A stretch of DNA of 64,000 nt, taken from contig NC_090280.1 in the NCBI RefSeq assembly GCF_037392515.1, positions 26,789,118-26,853,117 of the forward strand, in the 5' to 3' direction. Both the position numbers and the translations under genes were made by a program. How positions within the stretch are numbered: the stretch's first letter is position 1; each line of letters opens with the position of its first letter. Source of the stretch: Haliotis asinina (lineage: Eukaryota; Mollusca; Gastropoda; Lepetellida; Haliotidae). Under the pieces are notes generated by a model. It was not told where the DNA came from, ran no database searches, and was given only the letters and a program-made list of their open reading frames with translations. Positions 9,410 to 22,500 of the stretch are shown in pieces.

Positions 9410-12035
9410 ATGTCGCAAGTCTAAGACAAATACAAAGGGGTCACATGGACAAGCCCTTAGTAATCAACATATTTGCTGGTAGCCAATTCACCTTTCAACA
9501 GTTTGTGAACAGTTTTTGTAATTTCTACAATTAGGTTTTATTGTCAGGATCATATTTACATTATGGTTATATATTGCATTCATGTGGAAAGTCTAAGATA
9601 GTCTATAAACAATAACTGATAGAAAGGCGGATTTCGCGGACATGTCGCTGTTTATGACCTTGCCAGTAATTTGTTATTAGACAAAAACCAGGAATTGCAG
9701 TTGTTGTAAGTAGGTTTGATACATGTAAAGAACATGAAGGATTGTCAGTTCCATTGATCTGTTGGTTATTTTAATGAGCAAAATACTTGCAAGTCCGAAG
9801 CAGATAATCTGGATTCAGTTATCTCCCCTACCACAAAGGTACGGTAAAAATCCAAGATGGTTGTGTCCATGATTGTTGAATCGTTATCGTTGTGCTCATC
9901 ATTGTTTACACCGATTAGGGTTCTAAGGCAAAGTACATTCTATTTTGGGTGAACATCGTAACTGCAAAATGTTTTGTTCATAAATTTGATCAAAACCTTA
10001 CTCTTAATATTTGTTAGATTGAATGAATTATAACACTTTTCAGTAAGTGTGCCTACAGAATTGAATAACGATGTTCCTTTTAGGAATCTGAATGTATAGT
10101 TTCCTGACATGTAATGTTATTATCTTGAAATATCAGCGTTACTGTTTATGAATTCATTATAAACCATAACAGTAGTAAATAAGTTGACCATGGTACCTTT
10201 TAGAGACCATTGTGTCTGCCTTGACTAAAGGATTACAATTACAAAAGAAGTTATAATGCAACTTAGCATTACCTTGATGCATATCCACTACTCAAGTAAT
10301 GATAAATATGCCATAAGCACCAGAATTAATCTCTTGTGTAACTATCATTTATGCCTTTGTAATTAAGTTGAAAGTTCATGGTTAAGGTTAAAATATATGC
10401 AAGTTCTGAACCCGAGGGGTGTAACATGTTTAGGGTGTGAACTGAAACAAATTGTACCTGATGTCTTAAGGTCTATTGTATTCCTCTGTTCGATTAATGC
10501 CACTTGTTTAGATGGTAAATGTTTCCAAATTGCAGTCGCCATATGTTATTAGAGAGCAATCATGTTTTTTTGGCTTAAACCAGTCCATCCAGTTAATACA
10601 CATGCAAGCCATAGCCGTCATGATATTGGTGTACACAGCGTATTCATTATTTTATCATAAACAGTTTGTATGCAAATAAAACATTTGCTCTAATTGTTGT
10701 GTACTGGTTTCTAGATTTGATTGGTGGTCTTTCTTTGGGACTGATCACACTTTTACATATTACTACTAGAATGCAATGAAGTAATTTCTTCTTCGCTAGT
10801 ACTGACAGGTGGAGAGAGCGATACAGCAAGGATTTGTCAGAATTTATTGCATCTATATTTCTTTATTATATCTATTATCAGCTGTGAAGGAGGTTACAGG
10901 GTCTTTATCATTTAACATTTTATGTATATATTGCAGATTACACGTGCATCGAAATTGAAAGTGTAATAAAACTGGTGTTTAATGCACCGGGTCTCTATAT
11001 ATAGAGTCTCTATCGACTTGCTCCGAAAACATACACTAACGAATTTAGGGTACTTCTCTACATTACAATAGTGAGATCGAACTTGTCGACTTCCGTAACG
11101 GTATACGTTATTACCATTCTGAAAACATTTCGGATAAATGTTATCAGAAGGTGCATTTTATGAAATAAAGCTGAAATAATAAACTAATAAACCTAATAAA
11201 CTCGTGAACCTCGAACGTAACTATTTCAACGTTTTCCGATGTATACTGACTGTAGCACCGGAAGACAGACGTAACACATTGATCGAACATTGGAATATGA
11301 CATGAAACTTTTACGTTTACATTTTTCAGTCAGTAGTGTGGGATTTGACTCTGAAAACCCTGACCATGCACAGATGCAAGAAAAGTATCGGAAAAATGGT
11401 CTACAGTGATTTATCGACCAGCCTGAGAAACGTCAAGATTCATAATGACACCCCATGCACGTGTTCGAAGCTCGTGCACCACTTGTGCACGTGCTGACCA
11501 TGCACTGTGTTTGCGTGTGGTGATAATGTGAAATGATGCTGCATACGAAAGATGAATGTCATTATAATGTTCCCCCATGGGTTTTCCTTTTACCAGACTT
11601 CACAGTTCGGGTTCCCCTACTTTGTTTGAAGAGTATATTGTAGGCAAGTGGCTTGCATACCAGTATGCAGTAGTCTATTCCAAACGTAGATCTAGTCAAG
11701 ATCGGGTTCGTCCCACGGCTGTATGTTGTCAACTGGTGGAATCGTCAATATTCATGTCGGTCTTGCCAATAGAAATACTTTGAAATTGAAAATGTCGCAT
11801 GTATGTAATATTTTCAGTATTTAGTATGCCATCCAAATCCTGGATTCATTTATTTGCTAAACTAGAAGCAACGTCAACCAGAAGAGACTTTCAGGCCTGA
11901 GGATGTACTTTGTCGCGAGTGGGTGCCGAAGCAATACTGGTACTCACAAGATGTCAGCACACGAAATGATAAAGAAAACTCATGTTAGAGAGTAACCAAG
12001 CCACATCACTAATGGCTCTACTCTTAGTGGTCCTT
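9410..12035. other. Non-coding stretch without recognised features
   Basis: AT-rich sequence with only short chance ORFs. I see no splice-flanked conserved coding segment, no SINE tail and no tandem repeat of note. Confidence 0.6.
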
Positions 12036-12039
12036 AATA

Positions 12040-13740
12040 ATGCATATCACAATCTTTGGTACGTGGAACATACGTGGTCTTGGTAACGGTGTAGACACTT
12101 TGAACCAGAAGTTTGGCCATTATGACATCATTTGTGAAACTTGGCTTGACGAGTCAAGTAAGTTGAGAATTGCTTGAGAAACTCTACAGAGGTATCAACA
12201 GGTCAAAGGGGATGTGGAGGAGTTCTAATGCTTGTCAGAAAACACATGAACTATAAGATATCAGTAACTCACAAAGGTGGATATGAACGTTCACTTTGTG
12301 TTTGACTAAAATCATGTGACAGTGAAGTATATATAATTGTTGCTCATCTACCTTCATCAAATGTTTTAGACTCAACATCATGGAACTGTATGATATCTGC
12401 TCTCAAGCCGGTCAAACTATACTAATGGGAGACTTTAACACCGACTTGAGAACACACATTGCGCCCATGAAGAAGCATGTTGCAAGTCTACGCAGAGCCC
12501 TGACAGTGAGACAGCTATGTTCTATTGTCCCCGTCAGAGGACCTTCACTGTGTAACAGGATACCTGACGGACACTAATATAACCTATTCAGTGTCAGACC
12601 ACCTTCTTCTCATGATGTTCATGGATATACAAAACAGCTATAAAATTTATGGTGGTGAAAAGTTTAATTGGAGAAAGGCAAATGACTGTGGCCTGAGGTT
12701 ATGCCGAAACCGTATGACACCGAGGAACATCGTCGTGAAACAACAGTCATGTCTTCATACTCCTCGCCAACAGAGTACTTGCGGGCGTGCTCTTCTCTTG
12801 TAGTGGGAGACGAATTTGTTTGTGAGAAGTCTGTGAGAAACTGGTTAATGTAAACGTTGTAAAGCTTCAAGGCATTCCCAAGAATACCCCGAATGAAGTT
12901 ATGCTGACAGCATAATTCTTATCAGTATACAATCCCATATTGACTCTTAATCTCTTCTTCTTATGGGCAAACTCTGTAGAGCATGTTGCTGCTACTATTT
13001 TAAACATGTGTTTATCGGCAAACTTGTTCACTTTAAGTGTGAGCGTGCGCTAAAAGATGTTCCTATTCACCATGCTTCAATATTGTCCAGAAGGTTGAAA
13101 AGTACAGTCTCTCTAGTGACGTTTCTGAACGTGATGCTAATGGCAACGTACTCAGTAAATTAATCTAAGTTGACTAGCACTGTGTTGGAGAAAGTGCACT
13201 GTATGGATATGTCCCTCCTTGCCAGCCGTGTGGTGTGACGAATGGCCCTATCAGATGTGAACATAATAAACTGTGGCTGTTACCCCAACTTTATCTATGT
13301 AAAGCAGCTGTCTCGTATTGTTTCACTTGCATAAAATAAGCTTCAAGCAAAGGAATGCTGCTGTGGTACTGTTGCTTATGATATCATTAAGCATGTATTC
13401 GTGTCTTGCCGTATGAATATGAAAGAAATATATGAACTGTATGGAAGTGTCATTGATATACTCGATGTAGATTGCTTTTTGGTTTCGTAGGCAAACGATT
13501 ATGACACTATGATTACATTTCTACTTGGTGGCTTTCCGGAATGTGTTGCTGACATTGCTTTTGATATCTGGTGCAAAATAATGTTCCCATTTGTTGATTT
13601 TATATCTAAAGCATGCATCTATTTGTGCAGTATCCTTCATGTCACCTGTACATTATACCTGTCGTAAACATCCAACTGTACCATTGTAATCTTCAGTTAG
13701 GGAGGCTTAGACTTAGAGTTAGACTTATCTCTCCTCTTGT
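12040..13740 (+). pseudogene. Heavily decayed LINE (endonuclease and C-terminal remnants)
   Basis: From about 12050 the + strand reads an APE-type endonuclease start (FGTWNIRGLGN, then DIICETWLDES). LMGDFNTDLR follows near 12425, and SVSDHLLL near 12587, the usual Ser-Asp-His end of the endonuclease. Near 13350-13410 a Cys-rich piece followed by KHVFVSC resembles the C-terminal zinc knuckle of LINE ORF2. Between them the RT is deleted or unrecognisable; stops and frameshifts are frequent. An old copy; clade not assigned. Confidence 0.6.
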
Positions 13741-13767
13741 CTGCCCCTCGATGATGCGGGCGAAGAT

Positions 13768-13985
13768 TGGTCTTCAGCAACTCATGCTTGCCGTAAACGG
13801 TGACTAACGAGATCGGGTGGTCAGACTCGCTGACTTGGTTGACACGTCGTCGTATCCCAATTACGTAGATTGGTGCTCATGATGTTGATCACTTAATTGT
13901 CTGGTCCAGACTCAATTATTTACAAACCACCGCTATATAGCTGAAATAGTGCCGAGTGCGGTGTTGAACAACACACCAACCAAAC
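13768..13985 (+). repeat. SINE copy, diverged (same family as 6354-6647)
   Basis: Reads in sense: a head with TCTTCAGCAACTCATGCTTG, a tRNA-like middle (GTGGTCAGACTCGCTGACTT), the segment GTCTGGTCCAGACTCAATTA, and a diverged end GTGCGGTGTTGAAC in place of the usual GGCGTAAAAC tail. It directly follows the decayed LINE. Confidence 0.75.
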
Positions 13986-14317
13986 CATCATCCTGCGTTG
14001 TTTGACGTTGCCATCTAACGAAATTACTTAGACTCAAGGTTTCACCAATCGCCTATTATTAGACTGTAACAGCTTCATCCCTACCTTATATATCGTATCC
14101 TAATCTTTGCGTATCGTAGATTATCATCCACCCTGTTGTACCCTCATTGTCTCCTATCGCTTAACCACTTATTCTGCTGTAATAACACCATACCGGTTTT
14201 TGTATGTTTAATTCTCTTTCATCTTATTGTCTGCTGTTTATTGTATGTACATGCTTCTAATCATCACTCTGGCTTCATGCACATTACTTGTATATATATC
14301 CTGCATAATTGTCAGTT

Positions 14318-14400
14318 AATATCCACCTGACGAGTGGGCAAGGAATTGCCCAGAAACGTTGTGTAAACAATAAAGAAGAAGTTGACAACCATAATATTTT
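14318..14400 (+). repeat. Possible 3' end of a Penelope-like or LINE element
   Basis: The stretch containing CTGACGAGTGGGCAAGG, then CCCAGAAACGTTGTG and AATAAAGAAG resembles the 'gacgag...gaaacgttgt' terminal signature common at ends of Penelope-like and some other retroelements. No coding part is attached. Weak call. Confidence 0.3.
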
Positions 14401-14599
14401 GTCTCATTCCCGAATACCAACTTCTACATGCCTCTCAAGTTCCCATACCTCATTTCTTATTCCTCCACCTATAACCAGACAGCGAGAACTGATAATTATT
14501 ATAGAATCGGCTGCATACGGCTCATTTATAGTGTCACATAATCTCTGAATGCGATGTTTTTGACATACAAGAAGTTGCGAAAAAAACTCAAGTTCCATT

Positions 14600-16080
14600 T
14601 TGATAGAATATAGCTAAAAGCGGCATAAATCGCAACTTAATGTGGTAGGGTGTAGCTCTGAATTTATTTTTCATTTTTATTCCGTTTTCTTTATTACACT
14701 CAGTGAGATACAGTATTATAGTACATTCAAAATAAGAATCAATCTTACTTAGAACGAATTAATCTTAATAGCAAAGTATTTTTGTTCCGTGAAGACATCT
14801 TTAAGAGTAATTTTAAATGAATTAACACATTGTTTATGCCGTTTGATATTCATAGCAAATATTTGTCGATTGGCTAGAATGATATTATTTTAGGATGATG
14901 GGTGTGGCTTTTGCTACGTTCTCTTAGTGCTGACCAATGATGATGGAAATCAACATGAAAGATACTCATGTCAATGCCTTATGTGTCATAGGTCGCTCCC
15001 TTTCATCTGGCACTTCCGAAACATTGGCCACACAATATCATAATTTCATTGATTGGTGTGATTAAGTTGGTTAGATAATCCGAGACCATTATTGGCATAG
15101 AATATGTATTTCAGTCACTTCACGAAATGAATGTTTCCTGTATTTCACAAAATGACCATTGCATATATGTACAAACAGGAACGTGTAAACTCGTATTAGA
15201 TATTCTTTAAACATTAAGTCATACAACGCCCTCCAAGAACATTAATGAAAACCACTTAATGCTATGCAGAAACGATGCTGTAATAGATCATGTGCAGACA
15301 GATCTGAATTGCTTTCTCGCTTTCTTACTTTATGGCTTTCTCGTTCTATTGCTTTCTCGCGCACTGATATTGCCTTCTCGTTTCGTACTGTCGCTTTTTC
15401 GTCTCGGGATATCGCTTTCTTGCCTTCGAATTTTAAGGAGCCACCAAATGATAACGAATCGCAAGAGGAATACTTTAGCGTTGGCTAAATGATGCGTATA
15501 TAGAGGATACTAAACTCGCTTCCGTGTAATACCGTTTTTATTAAGCGAGTTTAGTATTCTGTTTATTACTTGCCAACATAAACTGACAGAAACTGCGGCG
15601 AAATTGATTACATTGTAAGGACTCTCAGCTTTCCACGAGTCAAGCAAAGTCTAGTCAAATAGCGACAGCGACGTTAACATTGTGACGTCACAACTTTGAA
15701 CCAGTTTGACGTCATGCGTTTCACTAGTGTAATATTGCTGTAAGATTATTACACTGCAGTATCTTCAACCCGCGAGTAATAACTCGGAATGTCAAAAGCA
15801 TAATTTCGGTTTTAATATTTGAAAAGAAGGTATGGTTCATGGGCCACCGTGGTGAAAGAATAGTGTTTTAGTTTTTCTACTGGAGTTTACCCTTTAATTT
15901 CTAGCATCTTCATCTTCTTTTGTAGTGGGCGGGCATCTCGGATGATGAAACGTAAACACTGAAAAAACACTGTTTGAAAAACAAAGAAAACACACCATTC
16001 ACTTAAGGATTGACTGTTTATTTCTTTCGTTGCATTGTGTTATGAAACTAAAAACCGATGTGCAAACTGTATGATATTAT
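14600..16080. other. Non-coding stretch with a degenerate CT-rich repeat
   Basis: No gene recognised. About 15305-15425 contains an irregular series of 'tgctttctcg'-like words, which gives rise to two overlapping chance ORFs. The hairpin at 15507-15557 is listed separately. Confidence 0.5.
15507..15557. repeat. 15-bp perfect inverted repeat with 21-nt loop
   Basis: atactaaactcgctt at 15507-15521 and its exact complement at 15543-15557. It could be a small MITE remnant or an RNA hairpin; no TSD found. Confidence 0.8.
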
Positions 16081-16114
16081 ATGACACTGATCCTGATGAT
16101 ACTAAACATGGTTT

Positions 16115-16262
16115 CCTGGATGTTTAACGTCGCACTTAGCAGTAGTGCAGCTATATGGCGGTGTTGTGTGAATAAACCAGTGAGCAACAGCATGAGCATC
16201 TATGTCACGTGTCAACCAAATCATCGAGCTTGCCCACCCAGTCCTGTTAGTCGCCTTGATTG
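16115..16262 (-). repeat. SINE fragment
   Basis: On the + strand: gtcgcacttagcagtagtgc, ctatatggcggt, gagcaacagcatgagcatct, gtgtcaaccaaatcatcgag, gttagtcgcc. These follow the order of the reference SINE at 6369-6632 in the same orientation. Diverged and shortened. Confidence 0.65.
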
Positions 16263-16483
16263 CCAGTATATAGAAGAACATATATGAGTAGTACAACATA
16301 TCCTCCTGTGTTTCTCACTGGTTAGAACACGGTGTATATATGCAGTTTTCACTTCCCATTTCCTCCACAAATGACCCTTAATAACACGGAAATATTTCAT
16401 GACAGGTCTGACTGACAAATAGTTTTAAAAATAATCAGAAGTGTTTTCTGGTAGTCAACACACTGGAGGCAAACACACCTATC

Positions 16484-16547
16484 ATGTTTTTTCATATTTT
16501 TTGTCTAAAAACTGTGATCTTGTATGGAGGTATAGTGGAATTTGCTG
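16484..16547 (+). CDS. Candidate exon 1: signal peptide of the Ig/ITIM receptor
   Basis: ATG at 16484 opens 21 codons (MFFHIFCLKTVILYGGIVEF then Ala) followed by one base and a good donor, G|gtaagc, at 16548. The hydrophobic stretch with small residues at the end suits a signal peptide, and the phase-1 donor matches the phase-1 acceptor at 18308. It joins through a split Ala codon to S-Y-T-T-T. No transcript evidence; another upstream exon could be the real start. Confidence 0.5.
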
Positions 16548-19500
16548 GTAAGCGTTTATCTTTACGTTTGATAATTCCAGTTAGATATAAGGTTTGTTCT
16601 AATTTTGTTATGTTTTGGTAGAATTGAACATGTTTGCTGTTTTGTTTTTCGAAACATCCGACAGAACTCCAACTGAAGTAATCATGAACCAGTGATTAAT
16701 ACGATGTGCAAGGTCCGGTGTTGCTGGGCGACACGACACTGGTTGTCCATTTTACCCATTTTACTCGCCTCCTCCAAGGCGACAATATGAGGTGAAATTT
16801 GTTTTGTCTTACACGAGGTCAGAAAAAGGGCCAGGGAAGCATGGCGGGAGCGGGAAGGTCAGAATGTTATCATAACATATCATATTCATGCTCTTGGTCG
16901 AAATCACGCAGCCAACTGAGAACCATACTTTTATATCATGATGAGTGTTGATTAAGTTTGGTTTTACGCCGCTAAAATTAGAAATTAGAAATGGAAGTGC
17001 GACTTGTGGCAGTCATGTGCTGCCACAAACATCAATGTCATACATTTGTTGACTTAATGAAATTGGTGAAAAGACGAAATAGATGCCAATCGCAACATTG
17101 CCTTACGACGTCTCGAAGATGGAACGTCTCAGACTGCATTTGCAAATCATGTCAAGGTACTCCGTAACACCATATCTCGTTCAATTAATCACCCATGGTT
17201 GTGGTGTAACCTTGTGGGTAAAACATTCGATGCGGGTTCGATTCCCAACATTGGAACAATGTGTGAAGCCCATTTCAGGTATTCCCCGCAGTTGCTGAAA
17301 TATTGCGAAACGCGGCGCAAAACTCACTCACTCGCTAACTCACTCGACCCGAGCATGGTGATCAACGTTCAGCTGCTGGTGATCTATAACCGTTTTCTTT
17401 ACAGTACTGTTTTCCCTAGTGATTATTTCCATGGTAGCGTACCAGTAAATTACGAGTTGTGATATTTGTACTGGCAGTGTTTACGTTCTAAATGCATTGA
17501 TTTTAATATTGATATAAATTGAATTGTTCTCGTCACGATATTGATGCAATATTGCCGACCGCGACGTGGCGCTAATATTAAGCAAGCACTCACGCACTGA
17601 CTCATTCACTTACTTCAACCCGAGATAACCTGAGAAGTGGTAGAGAAGAGTCATTAATCGTGCAAAATATCGCAACATTTGTGTCTTTCATCTACCTCAC
17701 CGCCATCTACCACCGATACTGCTCGACATGTGCATAGTATGTGCTGTTGACCGACCAAACAGCATGAAATTAGGCACCAAAGTATTTGTTCCTATGTTGA
17801 GAAGTCTGCACCGAAAACGACGTGTAGCATGGAGCAACACCTTGCATGTGTGGCGAAAATGGCGGTGAGTCTGGAGCAATGATGATTCGTGAATTCTCCC
17901 TCAATGCTGAAACTGATGGTATTTTTTCAAAGGAAAGAGATCGTAGGGTCTTAATCCGATACAGCATCTTAGTGTTTACGTCGAGGTCATACGACATACG
18001 ACAGAGTGAGAGAGTGAGTTTTAGTTTTACGCCGCTATTAGCAATATTCCAGCAATATTACTGCGGGGGCATACGACAGAGGCACGTTTACAATGCATTG
18101 TGGGAACAATGGCAGAGAAATCCACATAAAAATGAGCGTGCATCTTACGACAGGGCAGTTAGCCTTGCCATTATGTGACTATCACCATAATGTCATCTTT
18201 GTGTCAATCAAATTGGATCAAATATGCAATTACGCGTATTAATATTTCAAAGGTGGCCTTTATGTTTCTTTTCTGTATCGTGTACTAATTATGCCGATAT
18301 GTTTCAGCTTCTTATACCACCACTGTGGCCCGTGTCGGACAAAGTGTCAACATGACCTGGAATGTCAGTCAGTCAGTTACGGATTTTAAGATAAGATCTA
18401 TCACATCCAAACAACAGAAACCCAACAGAACTAATTCCACTGTCCTGTTCATTATGGATGACAATAAGCCTCTGCTTGCAAGTGTCAACACACACACAGA
18501 CAACGGGACGAGGATTCAGCTGACTTTCAATACATCTCTGGAGGGGAGGAATCTAGTCAGTCTCACATTCCACAGTGTTGACGTACAGGACGTCGGAGTC
18601 TACAACTTAACCACTCATAACAGTGGCATGTCTCAACTTCTTATTGTACTGCGTAAGTGTGAAGATAATGTAAGCACCAAATAGAAACTTCGCACCAAAA
18701 GCTAGTTTTTGAGACACATTGATAGGAAAATGGCAGTCACAGGCAGATAATCTGCAAAACAATCATCCATACTTACAAAGGAAGTTGTATCATTTTAGCA
18801 TTATAGCCTAATGTCGTTTACACAGATGTCATTGCAAGAACTAATTACGTTAGCGATGAAGCTATAAAGCTTCATCCTGTAAAAGAATCCAGATGAAATA
18901 TATCTTATGACTGTTGAAGGGTACACTATCACACTGACCCATCTTCTTCCATGGCACTTTCATGAAGATTTTGCTTGTGTTTTATGACACCTGACCTACC
19001 TCTCTCCCTACAGACGTTTTATAACACCTGACCTTCCTTTCTCCCTACCGACGTTTTATAACACCTGACCTACCTCTCTCCCTACAGACGTTTTATAACA
19101 CCTGACCTTCCTTTCTCCCTACAGACGTTTTATAACACCTGACCTTCCTTTCTCCCTACAGACGTTTTATAACACTTGACCTTCCTCTCTCCCTACAGAC
19201 GTTTTATAACACCTGACTTTCCTTTCTCCCTACAGACGTTTTATAACACTTGACCTTCCTTTCTCCCTACAGACGTTTTATAACACCTGACCTTCCTTTC
19301 TCCCTATCGACGTTTCATAACACCTGACCTACCTCTCTCCCTACAGACGTTTTATAACACCTGACCTTCCTTTCTCCCTACAGACTTTTTATAAAACCTG
19401 ACCTTCCTTTCTCCCTACAGACGTTTTATAACACTTGACCTTCCTCTCTCCCTACAGACGTTTTATAACACCTGACCTTCCTTTCTCCCTACAGACGTTT

Positions 19501-22500
19501 TATAACACTTGACCTTCCTTTCTCCCTACAGACGTTTTATAACACCTGACCTTCCTTTCTCCCTACAGACGTTTTATAACACTTGACTTACCTCTCTCCC
19601 TACAGACGTTTTATAACACCTGACCTTCCTTTCTCCCTACAGACGTTTTATAACACCTGACCTACCTCTCTCCCTACAGACGTTTTATAAAACCTGACCT
19701 TCCTTTCTCCCTACAGACGTTTTATAACACTTGACCTACCTCTCTCCCTACAGACGTTTTATAACACCTGACCTTCCCCTCTCCCTACAGACGCTTTATA
19801 ACACTTGACTTACCTCTCTCCCTACAGACGTTTTATAACATTTGACCTACCTCTCTCCCTACAGACGTTTTATAACACCTGACCTACCTCTCTCCCTACA
19901 GACGTTTTATAACACCTGACCTTCCTTTCTCCCTACAGACGTTTTATAACACTTGACTTACCTCTCTCCCTACAGACGTTTTATAACACCTGACCTTCCT
20001 TTCTCCCTACAGACGTTTTATAACACCTGACCTACCTCTCTCCCTACAGACGTTTTACAAAACCTGACCTTCCTTTCTCCCTACAGACGTTTTATAACAC
20101 TTGACCTACCTCTCTCCCTACAGACGTTTTATAACACCTGACCTTCCCCTCTCCCTACAGACGTTTTATAACACTTGACTTACCTCTCTCCCTACAGACG
20201 TTTTATAACACTTGACCTACCTCTCTCCCTACAGACGTTTTATAACACCTGACCTACCTCTCTCCCTACAGACGTTTTATAACACCTGACCTACCTCTCT
20301 CCCTACAGACGTTTTGTAACACATGACCTTCCTCTCTCCCTACAGACGTTTTATAACACCTGACCTTCCTTTCTCCCTACAGACGTTTTATAACACTTGA
20401 CCTACCTCTCTCCCTACAGACGTTTTATAACACCTGACCTTCCTCTCTCCCTACAGACGTTTTATAACACTTGACCTACCTCTCTCCCTACAGACGTTTT
20501 ATAACACCTGACCTACCTCTCTCCCTACAGACGTTTTATAACACCTGACCTACCTCTCTCCCTACAGACGTTTTATAACACCTGACCTACCTCTCTCCCT
20601 ACAGACGTTTTGTAACACATGACCTTCCTCTCTCCCTACAGACGTTTTATAACACCTGACCTTCCTTTCTCCCTACAGACGTTTTATAACACTTGACCTA
20701 CCTCTCTCCCTACAGACGTTTTATAACACCTGACCTTCCTCTCTCCCTACAGACGTTTTATAACACTTGACCTACCTCTCTCCCTACAGACGTTTTATAA
20801 CACCTGACCTACCTCTCTCCCTACAGACGTTTTATAACACCTGACCTACCTCTCTCCCTACAGACGTTTTATAACACCTGACCTACCTCTCTCCCTACAG
20901 ACGTTTTATAACACCTGACCTACCTCTCTCCCTACAGACGTTTTGTAACACCTGACTTTCCCCTCTCCGTGCAGACACTTTATAACACCTGACCATCCTC
21001 CCTCCGTGCAGACGTTTTATAACACCTGACCTTCCTTTCTCCCTACAGACGTTTTATAACACCTGACCTTCCTTTCTCCCTACAGACGTTTCATAACACC
21101 TGACCTACCTCTCTCCCTACAGACGTTTTATAACACCTGACCTTCCTTTCTCCCTACAGACGTTTTATAAAACCTGACCTTCCTTTCTCCCTACAGACGT
21201 TTTATAACACTTGACCTTCCTCTCTCCCTACAGACGTTTTATAACACCTGACCTTCCTTTCTCCCTACAGACGTTTTATAACACTTGACCTTCCTTTCTC
21301 CCTACAGACGTTTTATAACACCTGACCTTCCTTTCTCCCTACCGACGTTTTATAACACTTGACTTACCTCTCTCCCTACAGACGTTTTATAACACCTGAC
21401 CTTCCTTTCTCCCTACAGACGTTTTATAACACCTGACCTACCTCTCTCCCTACAGACGTTTTATAAAACCTGACCTTCCTTTCTCCCTACAGACGTTTTA
21501 TAACACTTGACCTACCTCTCTCCCTACAGACGTTTTATAACACCTGACCTTTCCCTCTCCCTACAGACGTTTTATAACACTTGACTTACCTCTCTCCCTA
21601 CAGACGTTTTATAACATTTGACCTACCTCTCTCCCTACAGACGTTTTATAACACCTGACCTACCTCTCTCCCTACAGACGTTTTATAACACCTGACCTTC
21701 CTTTCTCCCTACAGACGTTTTATAACACTTGACTTACCTCTCTCCCTACAGACGTTTTATAACACCTGACCTTCCTTTCTCCCTACAGACGTTTTATAAC
21801 ACCTGACCTACCTCTCTCCCTACAGACGTTTTATAAAACCTGACCTTCCTTTCTCCCTACAGACGTTTTATAACACTTGACCTACCTCTCTCCCTACAGA
21901 CGTTTTATAACACCTGACCTTCCCCTCTCCCTACAGACGTTTTATAACACTTGACTTACCTCTCTCCCTACAGACGTTTTATAACACTTGACCTACCTCT
22001 CTCCCTACAGACGTTTTATAACACCTGACCTACCTCTCTCCCTACAGACGTTTTATAACACCTGACCTACCTCTCTCCCTACAGACGTTTTGTAACACAT
22101 GACCTTCCTCTCTCCCTACAGACGTTTTATAACACCTGACCTTCCTTTCTCCCTACAGACGTTTTATAACACTTGACCTACCTCTCTCCCTACAGACGTT
22201 TTATAACACCTGACCTTCCTCTCTCCCTACAGACGTTTTATAACACTTGACCTACCTCACTCCCTACAGACGTTTTATAACACCTGACCTACCTCTCTCC
22301 CTACAGACGTTTTATAACACCTGACCTACCTCTCTCCCTACAGACGTTTTATAACACCTGACCTACCTCTCTCCCTACAGACGTTTTGTAACACCTGACT
22401 TTCCCCTCTCACTACAAACGTTTTATATCACCTGACCTTCCTCTCTCCGTGCAGACACTTTATAACACCTGACCATCCTCCCTCCGTGCAGACGTTTTAT

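Noticed and set aside
15259-15492. Two overlapping Ser/Phe/Arg-rich ORFs
   Set aside because: Arise from a degenerate 'tgctttctcg' repeat, with no splice context or homology.
17846-18178. 110-codon ORF directly upstream of Ig exon 2
   Set aside because: Considered as the first exon, but it ends in a SINE tail, has no usable phase-1 donor and no signal peptide; the segment at 16484 fits better.
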